The notes under the pieces: model-generated | The model's input: the letters and a program-made list of their open reading frames with translations, nothing else | What the model was told of the DNA's origin: nothing | Database searches by the model: none | Assembly: GCA_017506865.1 (NCBI GenBank) | Contig: JAFCMP010000540.1 | Coordinates: 558,001-622,000 of the forward strand | Reading direction: 5' to 3' | Source: Tribonema minus | Taxonomy: Eukaryota > Sar > Xanthophyceae > Tribonematales > Tribonemataceae | DNA length: 64,000 nt | Program-made: the position numbers and the translations under genes | Shown: in pieces, positions 1 through 12,400 of the stretch | Layout of the letters: each line of letters starts with the position of its first letter | Numbering within the stretch: the first letter of the stretch is position 1

Positions 1-2676
1 CAACCCCTACGCAAAGGGACCAGCGCACGCGCAGCAGGCACCTGGTGCTCAGGCTGGTGGCAGCAGCTCCTCCGGCAGCTCAACGAGGCCGGAACGCGGG
101 GGCAGCAGTGCTACACGAGGGGGTCGGGGTCGCAGTGGAGGGCGCGGACGTGGCAATGGAGGACGTGTTCGCAGCGGCAGCAATGATGCAGACATCAGCA
201 AGAGCAGAGCGACTAGCGGCAGCAGAACCGGAGGCGGCAGCAGCAGTGGTGCCGGCGGCGGCAGTGCAGCCGGTACTAAGGACAGCGGAGCTGGCAACGG
301 CCGCAGCAGTGATGCCAGCAGCCGCAGCGGCGGTGCTAGCAACAGCGGCAGTGGCGCGCGAACTCAAAACGGCCGCGGTGGCCGTGGCAGCGGTCGCAGC
401 AGCGACAGCGGTGGACGAGGCTGTGGTCGTGGCGGCCGCGGCGGCGGCGGAGGGGGCCCCCGAGCGGCAGGTGCGGCGACAGCAGCGGCAGCGCCTGCAG
501 GCGCAGCAAGTGGGGCAGACAGCGCCAGCCGCCAAAGAGTGGGATCGTGTCACGCAGTGGGTGCTTGAGCACTCAATGGGCCTGCAGCCACCAGGCCAGA
601 CCTGGCACCAGTTTGAGCAAAGTGGGGCCCACTTCCATCTGGCAGCGCACGGCCCAGCCTTACAGCAAGCGCGACTCCCAACACGGCATGGCGGCCTTGG
701 CATTACCAGCGCCTGCGACATCGCTGATGCTGCGTATGTGGCGGGCACGTTGCAAGCGCTGCAACCAGCACTCTCTGGATGGGCGGGGGTGCTGCTGCAG
801 GCGGCTCCTCAAGCGGCTGCAGACGACGCTGCTGAGGATGCGGCAACACAAGCGGCACCGGCAGCAGCGGCAGCAGCACCAGCACCAGCAGCATCAGCAG
901 CGGCAACTGTTACAGCGGCAGCAGCGGTTGCCAGTGGAGGCGCGACCGCTCCGGCAGCGGCAACTGCATCAGCGGCAGGCCGCGCTTATGGCGCAGCCAT
1001 TCCGGCAACACACGACGCAGCTGCCGCTGGATCAGGGGCCGCGGCGGCAGCACAGGCGGCACCAGCGGCAGCAGCAGCGGCGGCGCACGGTGCACCTACT
1101 CCGGCGGCAGCAGCGGCGGCGGCAGCAGCAGCTGCTCCAGCATCAGAAGCTGCTGCAGCAGCTGCAGCACATGTTGCACCTCAAGTGGCCTCGGCGGCAT
1201 CACTAACTGCAGCATCAACAGCAGCTGCTGCGGGCATAGGCAACACAGCTGCTCCAGGCCCTACTAGGGCTGCTGCAGCACCTGCAACAGCAGCAGCGTC
1301 GGCAGGCGGTGCCGCAATCATGCCGGCTGCGACAGCGGCAATGGCGGTGGCAGCGGCCAATGCGGCAGGTGCTGCACCAACACCTGCGGCAGCAGCAACA
1401 CCACTGGCAGCAGCAGCAACGGCAGGCGGCGCAGCTGCAGCACCAGCGCACGCACCAGCGGCAGCCGTCAATGCAGGCGCTGCGCGTTCCACACCAGCAA
1501 TGCTACAAGGCGCAGCAGCAGCAGAGGTGGCGCGCCTGCCCCTCATGCGGACGATCGCCACAGCTGCCGCATCCCTACGTGCAGCAACAGGTGACAAGCT
1601 GGAACATACACTGCCACCAGCGCTAACGCCACTGCAGCAGCAACCACCTACACAGCAGCCGCCGCTGCGGCCGACAGCAGGTGGTGGCACTGGTGCGGAG
1701 GCTGTTTGCGTACTTGACGCCAGTGCTCTGCAGTTGCAGTGTAGCCTGAAGCGCCCCAATCAGAGTGCGCTTGCAGATGCCGTCGCTACCGAGCTTGCAG
1801 ATAAGGTGGAGGCGGACCTGAAACAGCTGCCGCAGGGCACGCAACGCACGCAAGCACTTGCTCGATTCCGGTCGCAGCGCCACATGCACTCGATCGGCAT
1901 GGCATTCCTCAACGAGCCCATGTACTCCACAACGGCTTCGTTCGACGGCCTATCCTGGCAACTGGCCGTCAAATGCGCCATCGAAGTAGAGGAACAGACG
2001 ACAGGCTGCAAGCTGTGCGGGAAGTCGCCGGGCGGCACCCTGCATGCACGGCTATGTCAAGCGCCACGCGTCAAGGCGCACGACACCATCGTCCATAATA
2101 GCGTCAAGAGGGCCACGCAGCGCATCCTGCGGCAATACCTTAAAACGGGACTGGTTGACGAGGATTACACGCCGTTTCTGGGGTCCGCCGGGCCGCCGGG
2201 GAGTCGCAGGATGGACATCGTGCTGCCTGCCGACGCCTTCCCGGTGACCGGCTACGACGACCCGACACGCCACCTACCGCTCATGGTGGACGTTACCTGC
2301 TTCGAGGCACAGGTGGCGTCGCGGGCGGCGAAGACTGCAGCAGACCCTGAGCGATGCTGCCGCGACCAGGAGGCCGCCAAGACTACCCAACTATTCTGGT
2401 CATTATGATCAGAATTGCTACAAACTTGCCACTTTGGCAATAGGGTCATTTGGCAGCATCGGGGAGCAGGGGCGGAAGCTGCTGGAGGCTGTGGCGACGG
2501 AGTATGCCAGCAGGATGTCAGTGCCCGGAGGAGCGCGCCCTAAAGCTCTCAAGGGCATCGCCCTGGCGCGCTTACGCTCGGCACTGTCGGCAGCGCTCCA
2601 CATGGCGTACTCTGGCCGTGTCATGACACACATGGCAGAATCCAGGGGGGGGGGCACATGGAGGAGGACGTAGGGG
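1..2676 (+). mobile_element. Non-LTR retrotransposon polyprotein remnant (C-terminal part), frameshifted
   Basis: The frame is open from the window edge to a stop at 2406-2408, so the 5' end lies outside the window. Residues from about 170 (LPTRHGGLGI, then an Ala-rich AAYVAGTLQAL helix) match the region that follows the reverse-transcriptase domain in algal LINE-like elements. A CCHC-like cluster (CKLCGKSPGGTLHARLC) is followed by RRMDIVLP and LMVDVTCF, which resembles the zinc-knuckle plus PD-(D/E)XK endonuclease tail of such elements. About 350 residues of poly-Ala/Pro in between are encoded by GCA/GCG triplets, so other frames read poly-Gln or Arg. After the stop, the expected continuation (HYDQNCYKLATLAIGSFGSI) runs in the +1 frame from about 2401 to 2672, which indicates a 1-nt-type frameshift near 2400. 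I see no catalytic RT motifs, so this is a decayed fragment. Family assignment is by pattern memory. Confidence 0.6.
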
Positions 2677-3430
2677 AGGACCCCGAGATGCCATTTGGCG
2701 GCGGTGGCGTTTGAGTGGTTGTCGTTGCGACACTTTCAGACTGTCACACGACATGTAGATTCCTTACAGCTAGATGCCAATCATCTTGGCTTTTCGCGCC
2801 CTGAGCGAGAATTAATAAAAAGTACATACCTTCAGGGGGGTCGAAAAATGAGGTGTGCACCATCCCCAGCAAGACTTGCCGCAGCTGGTCTCCCAGACGT
2901 CACGGTCGACGGCATTCACGATTTGCGGCGGACCACTTTGCGCAGGCCACCCATCCTTTGATGGCACAAATGCCTAGCTCTGCAGCAGACCAGAGTCAGA
3001 GCAAAGAAGCGCGTCATCGGTCGGACCGTTACAGCCCGATGACCTGTCGAACTGGGGGCCCTCTGACCTGAGAAATGCGTGTGACCTTCTTTTTGCGTCG
3101 GAGGAGGGCTGCGTGGAAGAAAGCTGGGCTCGCTTTTGTAGAGCCTGGTGGCCATTGCAAGGCATGGAGCACGCTTGCTGTCAACCACCTGGGGGCTGCT
3201 GCCTCTCTACGTGGGCTTCTGAGGCTTGAAACACTACATGATGATGTGCCAGCAGGTCATTGGATCTGCTCAGTTCCCAATGCCCGTGACAGATGTGCGG
3301 CCACATCGTAGCTGTATCAGCGTGGCTGATGGGTCGTAGGGCCTTCAGCTACACAGCGTGACCGTGCGAGCCATGAGGACGAACATGCACTGTTCGATCA
3401 CTCCTGGTCGCAACGCGACACCCAGCCAGC
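2677..3430. other. Intergenic; no gene seen
   Basis: About 750 bases separate the retroelement remnant from the secreted-protein gene. There is an A/T-rich patch around 2809-2827 but no convincing reading frame. The promoter and 5' UTR of the downstream gene should lie at the right end of this stretch, but I cannot point to a specific element. Confidence 0.4.
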
Positions 3431-6400
3431 ATGCGGGCTCTGGGGGTGCTGCTGCTCCTGTTGCCCTTTGCGGCCAGCGCTGCTGCAGAGGCGGTATCGA
3501 ACCGCGAGCCGGCCACTACCTGGGACGCTGATCACGACCACAGGCAGCTGGCCGTCGTGCCGCAATGCATGTGCCCATGCACCTGCCCGCCAACTCCTTC
3601 TCCGACCCCTCAACCCACCACCCCGAAGGTAAGCACAGAATGAGAAGGGGTGGAGCGTAAGCATAGATTCACCGATGACACTTTAAACCGCGACGCATGT
3701 TGTACAACAGCTTTGCCAGCATCAAAGTACTGTTTGTGCTTGGACCTGAATGTGCTCGCAAGGTTGAGCAGCAGGCCCAGGCACGCAACAGCTGGCACTG
3801 CAGCAGTTGCTGCATGCGTAACAATGTCGAGTGGCGGGTGGGGCATGCCTGGATCAGGCATCATGGTTTAGGTTCTCTCTTCACAAGCCTAAATAACTGT
3901 TGTGTAAGTTCCACTCGCGTCTCATGTCCTCATTGTGGAATTTGTCGATGTGACCTCAACTTTGACTCTTCGCATGCGCCTGCCTCTCCTGCCCTGCCAC
4001 CTGCACTATAGCCTACTCCGGTTCCGATACATATATATAATAAAAGCTGACATCAACTGGCGCTGCAGCAATTGATAAAAGCTTTGGGTGACTGTTGCCA
4101 GCAAGCTGTACCGGTGATGTCCATTGAGAGCGGTATACCCATGGCGGGCAGTTACATTGCACATCACTCTTGTCCTCCCATTAAATCAGGCAATCATTTG
4201 CAGTTTGTTCATACCTACTGAGATCTGCAGTAGTGGTGCTTTAGTAGATGTGTACTGCTCGGTCATGAGCCCATCTTATCAAACCTGGATGAGCGTGATG
4301 TGATGTGTAAGTGCCACTCACATCTCATGTGCTCACTTTTACATTTGTTGAAGTGACATGCGATTGAGTCAACTTCAACTCTTCATAGCGCCTGCCTCTT
4401 ATGCCCTGATTAGTGTGTTTCTCAACTGCCGCTCACGTCTCATGTCCTCATGTTGGATTTTGTCAATGTGACCTCAACTCCAACTCTCACATGCGCCTGC
4501 CTCTCCTGCCCTGCCACTATCTACTGCAGCCCACGCCCACACCGACGCCCAAACCCACGCCCGTCCCGACGCCAAAGGTGCATTTTTTTTCCGGACACAC
4601 TTATCGTATAATTGATGCGAGCACCTAGTGAGGGACTGGAGTGTAGACACTTGAGTCGCCCATGGCACTTGAGCCCGCGACTCATGATGACCTTGCATCA
4701 ATGTTGCAAGCATCTATGCGCTTCTTAGTGGAGAGGTTGTGCCTACATGTACTGGCAAAGGTTATGCATGCCATAAAAGCTGACATCAACTGGCGCTGCA
4801 GCAATTGATAAGAGCTTTGGGTGACTGTTGCCAGCAAGCTTTACCGGTGATGTCCATTGAGAGCGGTGTACCCATGGCGGGCAGTTACATTGCACATCTC
4901 TCTTGTCCTCCCATTAAATCAGGCAATCATTTGCAGTTTGTTCATACCTACTGAGATCTGCAGAAGTGGTGCTTTAGTAGATGTGTACTGCTCGGTCATG
5001 AGCCCATCTTATCAAACCTGGATGAGCGTGATGTGATGTGTAAGTGCCACTCACATCTCATGTGCTCACTTTTACATTTGTTGAAGTGACATCCGATTGA
5101 GTCAACTTCAACTCTTCATAGCGCCTGCCTCTTATGCCCTGATTAGTGTGTTACGTAACTTCTGCTCACGTCTCATGTCCCTCATTTTGGAATTTGTCAA
5201 TGTGACCTCAACTCCAACTCTCACATGCGCCTGCCTCTCCTGCCCTGCCACTATCTACTGCAGCCCACACCCACACCGACGCCCAAACCCACGCCCGTCC
5301 CGACGCCAAAGGTGCATTTTTTTTCCGGAAACACTTATGGTATAATTGATGCGAGCACCTAGTGAGGGACTGGAGTGTAGACACTTGAGTCGCCCATGGC
5401 ACTTGAGCCCGCTTCTCATGATGACCTTGCATCAATGTTGCAAGCATCTATGCGCTTCTTAGTGGAGAGGTTGTGCCTACATGTACTGGCAAAGGTTATG
5501 CATGCCATAAAAGCTGACATCAACTGGCGCTGCAGCAATTGATAAGAGCTTTGGGTGACTGTTGCCAGCAAGCTGTACCGGTGATGTCCATTGAGAGCGG
5601 TATACCCATGGCGGGCAGTTACATTGCACATCACTCTTGTCCTCCCATGAAATCAGGCAATCATTTGCAGTTTGTTCATACCTACTGAGATGTGCAGTAG
5701 TGGTGCTTTAGTAGATGTGTACTGCTCGGTCATGAGCCCATCTTATCAAACCTGGATGAGCGTGATGTGATGTGTAAGTGCCACTCACATCTCATGTGCT
5801 CACATTTACATTTGTTGAAGTGACATTCGATTGAGTCAATTTCAACTCTTCATAGCGCCTGCCTCTTATGCCCTGATTAGTGTGTTTCTCAACTGCCGCT
5901 CACGTCTCATGTCCTCATGTTGGATTTTGTCAATGTGACCTCAACTCCAACTCTCACATGCGCCTGCCTCTCCTGCCCTGCCACTATCTACTGCAGCCCA
6001 CGCCCACACCGACGCCCAAACCCACGCCCGTCCCGACGCCAAAGGTGCATTTTTTTCCGGAAACACTTATGGTATAATTGATGCGAGCACCTAGTGAGGG
6101 ACTGGAGTGTAGACACTTGAGCCCGCGACTCATGATGACCTTGCATCAATGTTGCAAGCATCTATGCGCTTCTTAGTAGAGAGGTTGTGCCTACATGTAC
6201 TGGCAAAGGTTATGCATGCCATAAAAGCTGACATCAACTGGCGCTGCAGCAATTGATAAAAGCTTTGGGTGACTGTTGCCAGCAAGCTGTACCGGTGATG
6301 TCCATTGAGAGCGGTGTACCCATGGCGGGCAGTTACATTGCACATCACTCTTGTCCTCCCATTAAATCAGGCAATCATTTGCAGATTGTTGATACCTACT

Positions 6401-9400
6401 GAGATCTGCGGTAGTGGTGCTTTAGTAGATGTGTACTGCTCGGACATGAGCCCATATTATCAAACCTGCATGAGCGTGATGTGATGTGTAAGTGCCACTC
6501 ACATCTCATGTGCTCACTTTTACATTTGTTGAAGTGACATCCGATTGAGTCAACTTCAACTCTTCATAGCGCCTGCCTCTTATGCCCTGATTAGTGTGTT
6601 TCTCAACTGCCGCTCACGTCTCATGTCCTCATGTTGGATTTTGTCAATGTGACCTCAACTCCAACTCTCACATGCGCCTGCCTCTCCTGCCCTGCCACTA
6701 TCTACTGCAGCCCACGCCCACACCGACGCCCAAACCCACGCCCGTCCCGACGCCAAAGGTGCATTTTTTTCCCGGAAACACTTATGGTATAATTGATGCG
6801 AGCACCTAGTGAGGGACTGGAGTGTAGACACTTGAGTCGCCCATGGCACTTGAGCCCGCGGCTCATGATGACCTTGCATCAATGTTGCAAGCATCTATGC
6901 GCTTCTTAGTGGAGAGGTTGTGCCTACATGTACTGGCAAAGGTTATGCATGCCATAAAAGCTGACATCAACTGGCGCTGCAGCAATTGATAAAAGCTTTG
7001 GGTGACTGTTGCCACTAAGCTGTACCGGTGATGTCCATTGAGAGCGGTATACCCATGGCGGGCAGTTACATTGCACATCACTCTTGTCCTCCCATTAAAT
7101 CAGGCAATCATTTGCAGTTTGTTCATACCTACTGAGATCTGCGGTAGTGGTGCTTTAGTAGATGTGTACTGCTCGGACATGAGCCCATATTATCAAACCT
7201 GCATGAGCGTGATGTGATGTGTAAGTGCCACTCACATCTCATGTGCTCACTTTTACATTTGTTGAAGTGACATCCGATTGAGTCAACTTCAACTCTTCAT
7301 AGCGCCTGCCTCTTATGCCCTGATTAGTGTGTTTCTCAACTGCCGCTCACGTCTCATGTCCTCATGTTGGATTTTGTCAATGTGACCTCAACTCCAACTC
7401 TCACATGCGCCTGCCTCTCCTGCCCTGCCACTATCTACTGCAGCCCACGCCCACACCGACGCCCAAACCCACGCCCGTCCCGACGCCAGAGGTGCATTTT
7501 TTTTCCGGACACACTTATCGTATAATTGATGCGAGCACCTAGTGAGGGACTGGAGTGTAGACACTTGAGTCGCCCATGGCACTTGAGCCCGCGACTCATG
7601 ATGACCTTGCATCAATGTTGCAAGCATCTATGCGCTTCTTAGTGGAGAGGGTGTGCCTACATGTACTGGCAAAGGTTATGCATGCCATAAAAGCTGACAT
7701 CAACTGGCGCTGCAGCAATTGATGAAAGCTTTGGGTGACTGTTGCCAGCAAGCTGTACCGGTGATGTCCATTGAGAGCGGTGTACCCATGGCGGGCAGTT
7801 ACATTGCACATCACTCTTGTCCTCCCATTAAATCAGGCAATCATTTGCAGTTTGTTCATACCTACTGAGATGTGCAGTAGTGGTGCTTTAGTAGATGTGT
7901 ACTGCTCGGTCATGAGCCCATCTTATCAAACCTGGATGAGCGTGATGTGATGTGTAAGTGCCACTCACATCTCATGTGCTCACTTTTACATTTGTTGAAG
8001 TGACATCCGATTGAGTCAACTTCAACTCTTCATAGCGCCTGCCTCTTATGCCCTGATTAGTGTGTTTCTCAACTGCCGCTCACGTCTCATGTCCTCATGT
8101 TGGATTTTGTCAATGTGACCTCAACTCCAACTCTCACATGCGCCTGCCTCTCCTGCCCTGCCACTATCTACTGCAGCCCACGCCCACACCGACGCCCAAA
8201 CCCACGCCCGTCCCGACGCCAAAGGTGCATTCTTTTTCCGGAAACACTTATCGTATAATTGATGCGAGCACCTAGTGAGGGACTGGAGTGTAGACACTTG
8301 AGTCGCCCATGGCACTTGAGCCCGCGACTCATGATGACCTTGCATCAATGTTGCAAGCATCTATGCGCTTCTTAGTGGAGAGGTTGTGCCTACATGTACT
8401 GGCAAAGGTTATGCATGCCATAAAAGCTGACATCAACTGGCGCTGCAGCAATTGATAAAAGCTTTGGGTGACTGTTGCCAGCAAGCTGTACCGGTGATGT
8501 CCATTGAGAGCGGTATACCCATGGCGGGCAGTTACATTGCATATCACTCTTGTCCTCCCATTAAATCAGGCAATCATTTGCAGTTTGTTCATACCTACTG
8601 AGATCTGCAGTAGTGGTGCTTTAGTAGATGTGTACTGCTCGGTCATGAGCCCATCTTATCAAACCTGGATGAGCGTGATGTGATGTGTAAGTGCCACTCA
8701 CATCTCATGTGCTCACTTTTACATTTGTTGAAGTGACATGCGATTGAGTCAACTTCAACTCTTCATAGCGCCTGCCTCTTATGCCCTGATTAGTGTGTTT
8801 CTCAACTGCCGCTCACGTCTCATGTCCTCATGTTGGATTTTGTCAATGTGACCTCAACTCCAACTCTCACATGCGCCTGCCTCTCCTGCCCTGCCACTAT
8901 CTACTGCAGCCCACGCCCACACCGACGCCCAAACCCACGCCCGTCCCGACGCCAAAGGTGCATTCTTTTTCCGGAAACACTTATCGTATAATTGATGCGA
9001 GCACCTAGTGAGGGACTGGAGTGTAGACACTTGAGTCGCCCATGGCACTTGAGCCCGCGACTCATGATGACCTTGCATCAATGTTGCAAGCATCTATGCG
9101 CTTCTTAGTGGAGAGGTTGTGCCTACATGTACTGGCAAAGGTTATGCATGCCATAAAAGCTGACATCAACTGGCGCTGCAGCAATTGATAAAAGCTTTGG
9201 GTGACTGTTGCCAGCAAGCTGTACCGGTGATGTCCATTGAGAGCGGTATACCCATGGCGGGCAGTTACATTGCACATCACTCTTGTCCTCCCATTAAATC
9301 AGGCAATCATTTGCAGTTTGTTCATACCTACTGAGATCTGCAGTAGTGGTGCTTTAGTAGATGTGTACTGCTCGGTCATGAGCCCATCTTATCAAACCTG

Positions 9401-12400
9401 GATGAGCGTGATGTGATGTGTAAGTGCCACTCACATCTCATGTGCTCACTTTTACATTTGTTGAAGTGACATCCGATTGAGTCAACTTCAACTCTTCATA
9501 GCGCCTGCCTCTTATGCCCTGATTAGTGTGTTTCTCAACTGCCGCTCACGTCTCATGTCCTCATGTTGGATTTTGTCAATGTGACCTCAACTCCAACTCT
9601 CACATGCGCCTGCCTCTCCTGCCCTGCCACTATCTACTGCAGCCCACGCCCACACCGACGCCCAAACCCACGCCCGTCCCGACGCCAAAGGTGCATTTTT
9701 TTCCCGGAAACACTTATCGTATAATTGATGCGAGCACCTAGTGAGGGACTGGAGTGTAGACACTTGAGTCGCCCGTGGCACTTGAGCCCGCGACTCATGA
9801 TGACCTTGCATCAATGTTGCAAGCATCTATGCGCTTCTTAGTGGAGAGGTTGTGCCTACATGTACTGGCAAAGGTTATGCATGCCATAAAAGCTGACATC
9901 AACTGGCGCTGCAGCAATTGATAAAAGCTTTGGGTGACTGTTGCCAGCAAGCTGTACCGGTGATGTCCATTGAGAGCGGTGTACCCATGGCGGGCAGTTA
10001 CATTGCACATCACTCTTGTCCTCCCATTAAATCAGGCAATCATTTGCAGTTTGTTCATACCTACTGAGATGTGCAGTAGTGGTGCTTTAGTAGATGTGTA
10101 CTGCTCGGTCATGAGCCCATCTTATCAAACCTGGATGAGCGTGATGTGATGTGTAAGTGCCACTCACATCTCATGTGCTCACTTTTACATTTGTTGAAGT
10201 GACATCCGATTGAGTCAACTTCAACTCTTCATAGCGCCTGCCTCTTACGCCCTGATTAGTGTGTTTCTCAACTGCCGCTCACGTCTCATGTCCTCATGTT
10301 GGATTTTGTCAATGTGACCTCAACTCCAACTCTCACATGCGCCTGCCTCTCCTGCCCTGCCACTATCTACTGCAGCCCACGCCCACACCGACGCCCAAAC
10401 CCACGCCCGTCCCGACGCCAAAGGTGCATTTTTTTCCCGGAAACACTTATCGTATAATTGATGCGAGCACCTAGTGAGGGACTGGAGTGTAGACACTTGA
10501 GTCGCCCATGGCACTTGAGCCCGCGACTCATGATGACCTTGCATCAATGTTGCAAGCATCTATGCGCTTCTTAGTGGAGAGGTTGTGCCTACATGTACTG
10601 GCAAAGGTTATGCATGCCATAAAAGCTGACATCAACTGGCGCTGCAGCAATTGATAAAAGCTTTGGGTGACTGTTGCCAGCAAGATGTCCATTGAGAGCG
10701 GTGTACCCATGGCGGGCAGTTACATTGCACATCACTCTTGTCCTCCCATTACATCAGGCAATCATTTGCAGTTTGTTCATACCTACTGAGATGTGCAGTA
10801 GTGGTGCTTTAGTAGATGTGTACTGCTCGGTCATGAGCCCATCTTATCAAACCTGGATGAGCGTGATGTGATGTGTAAGTGCCACTCACATCTCATGTGC
10901 TCACTTTTACATTTGTTGAAGTGACATCCGATTGAGTCAACTTCAACTCTTCATAGCGCCTGCCTCTTATGCCCTGATTAGTGTGTTTCTCAACTGCCGC
11001 TCACGTCTCATGTCCTCATGTTGGATTTTGTCAATGTGACCTCAACTCCAACTCTCACATGCGCCTGCCTCTCCTGTTCTGCCACTATCTACTGCAGCCC
11101 ACGCCCACACCGACGCCCAAACCCACGCCCGTCCCGACGCCAAAGGTGCATTTTTTTTCCAGAAACACTTATCGTATAATTGATGCGAGCACCTAGTGAG
11201 GGACTGGAGTGTAGACACTTGAGTCGCCCATGGCACTTGAGCCCGCGACTCATTATGACCTTGCATCAATGTTGCAAGCATCTATGCGCTTCTTAGTGGA
11301 GAGGTTGTGCCTACATGTACTGGCAAAGGTTATGCATGCCATAAAAGCTGACATCAACTGGCGCTGCAGCAATTGATAAAAGCTTTGGGTGACTGTTGCC
11401 AGCAAGCTGTACCGGTGATGTCCATTGAGAGCGGTGTACCCATGGCGGGCAGTTACATTGCACATCACTCTTGTCCTCCCATGAAATCAGGCAATCATTT
11501 GCAGTTTGTTCATACCTACTGAGATCTGCAGTAGTGGTGCTTTAGTAGATGTGTACTGCTCGGTCATGAGCCCATCTTATCAAACCTGGATGAGCGTGAT
11601 GTGATGTGTAAGTGCCACTCACATCTCATGTGCTCACTTTTACATTTGTTGAAGTGACATCCGATTGAGTCAACTTCAACTCTTCATAGCGCCTGCCTCT
11701 TATGCCCTGATTAGTGTGTATCTCAACTGCCGCTCACGTCTCATGTCCTCATGTTGGATTTTGTCAATGTGACCTCAACTCCAACTCTCACATGCGCCTG
11801 CCTCTCCTGCCCTGCCACTATCTACTGCAGCCCACGCCCACACCGACGCCCGAACCCACGCCCGTCCCGACGCCAAAGGTGCATTTTTTTTCCGGAAACA
11901 CTTATTGTATAATTGCAAGCACCTAGTGAGGGACTGGAGTGTAGACACTTGAGTCGCCCATGGCACTTGAGCCCGCGACTCATGACCTTGCATCAATGTT
12001 GCAAGCATCTATGCGCTTCTTAGTGGAGAGGTTGTGCCTACATGTACTGGCAAAGATTATGCATGCCATAAAAGCTGACATCAACTGGCGCTGCAGCAAT
12101 TGATAAGAGCTTTGGGTGACTGTTGCCAGCAAGCTGTACCGGTGATGTCCATTGAGAGCGGTACACCCATGGCGGGCAGTTACGTTGCACATAACTCTTG
12201 TCCTCCCATTAAATCAGGCAATCATTTGCAGTTTGTTCATACCTACTGAGATGTGCAGTAGTGGTGCTTTAGTAGATGTGTACCGCACGGTCATGAGCCC
12301 ATCTTATCAAACCTGGATTGGCGTGTAGTGATGTGTAGGTGCCACTTACATTTCATGTGCTCACTTTTACATTTGTTGAAGTAACATCAACTTCAACTCT

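Noticed and set aside
4413..11926. Ten nearly identical 71-residue frames (plus) and matching 72- and 79-residue frames (minus), one per 733-bp unit
   Set aside because: They run through the intron and the PT exon of each unit without respecting splice sites. They are by-products of the repeat, not separate genes.
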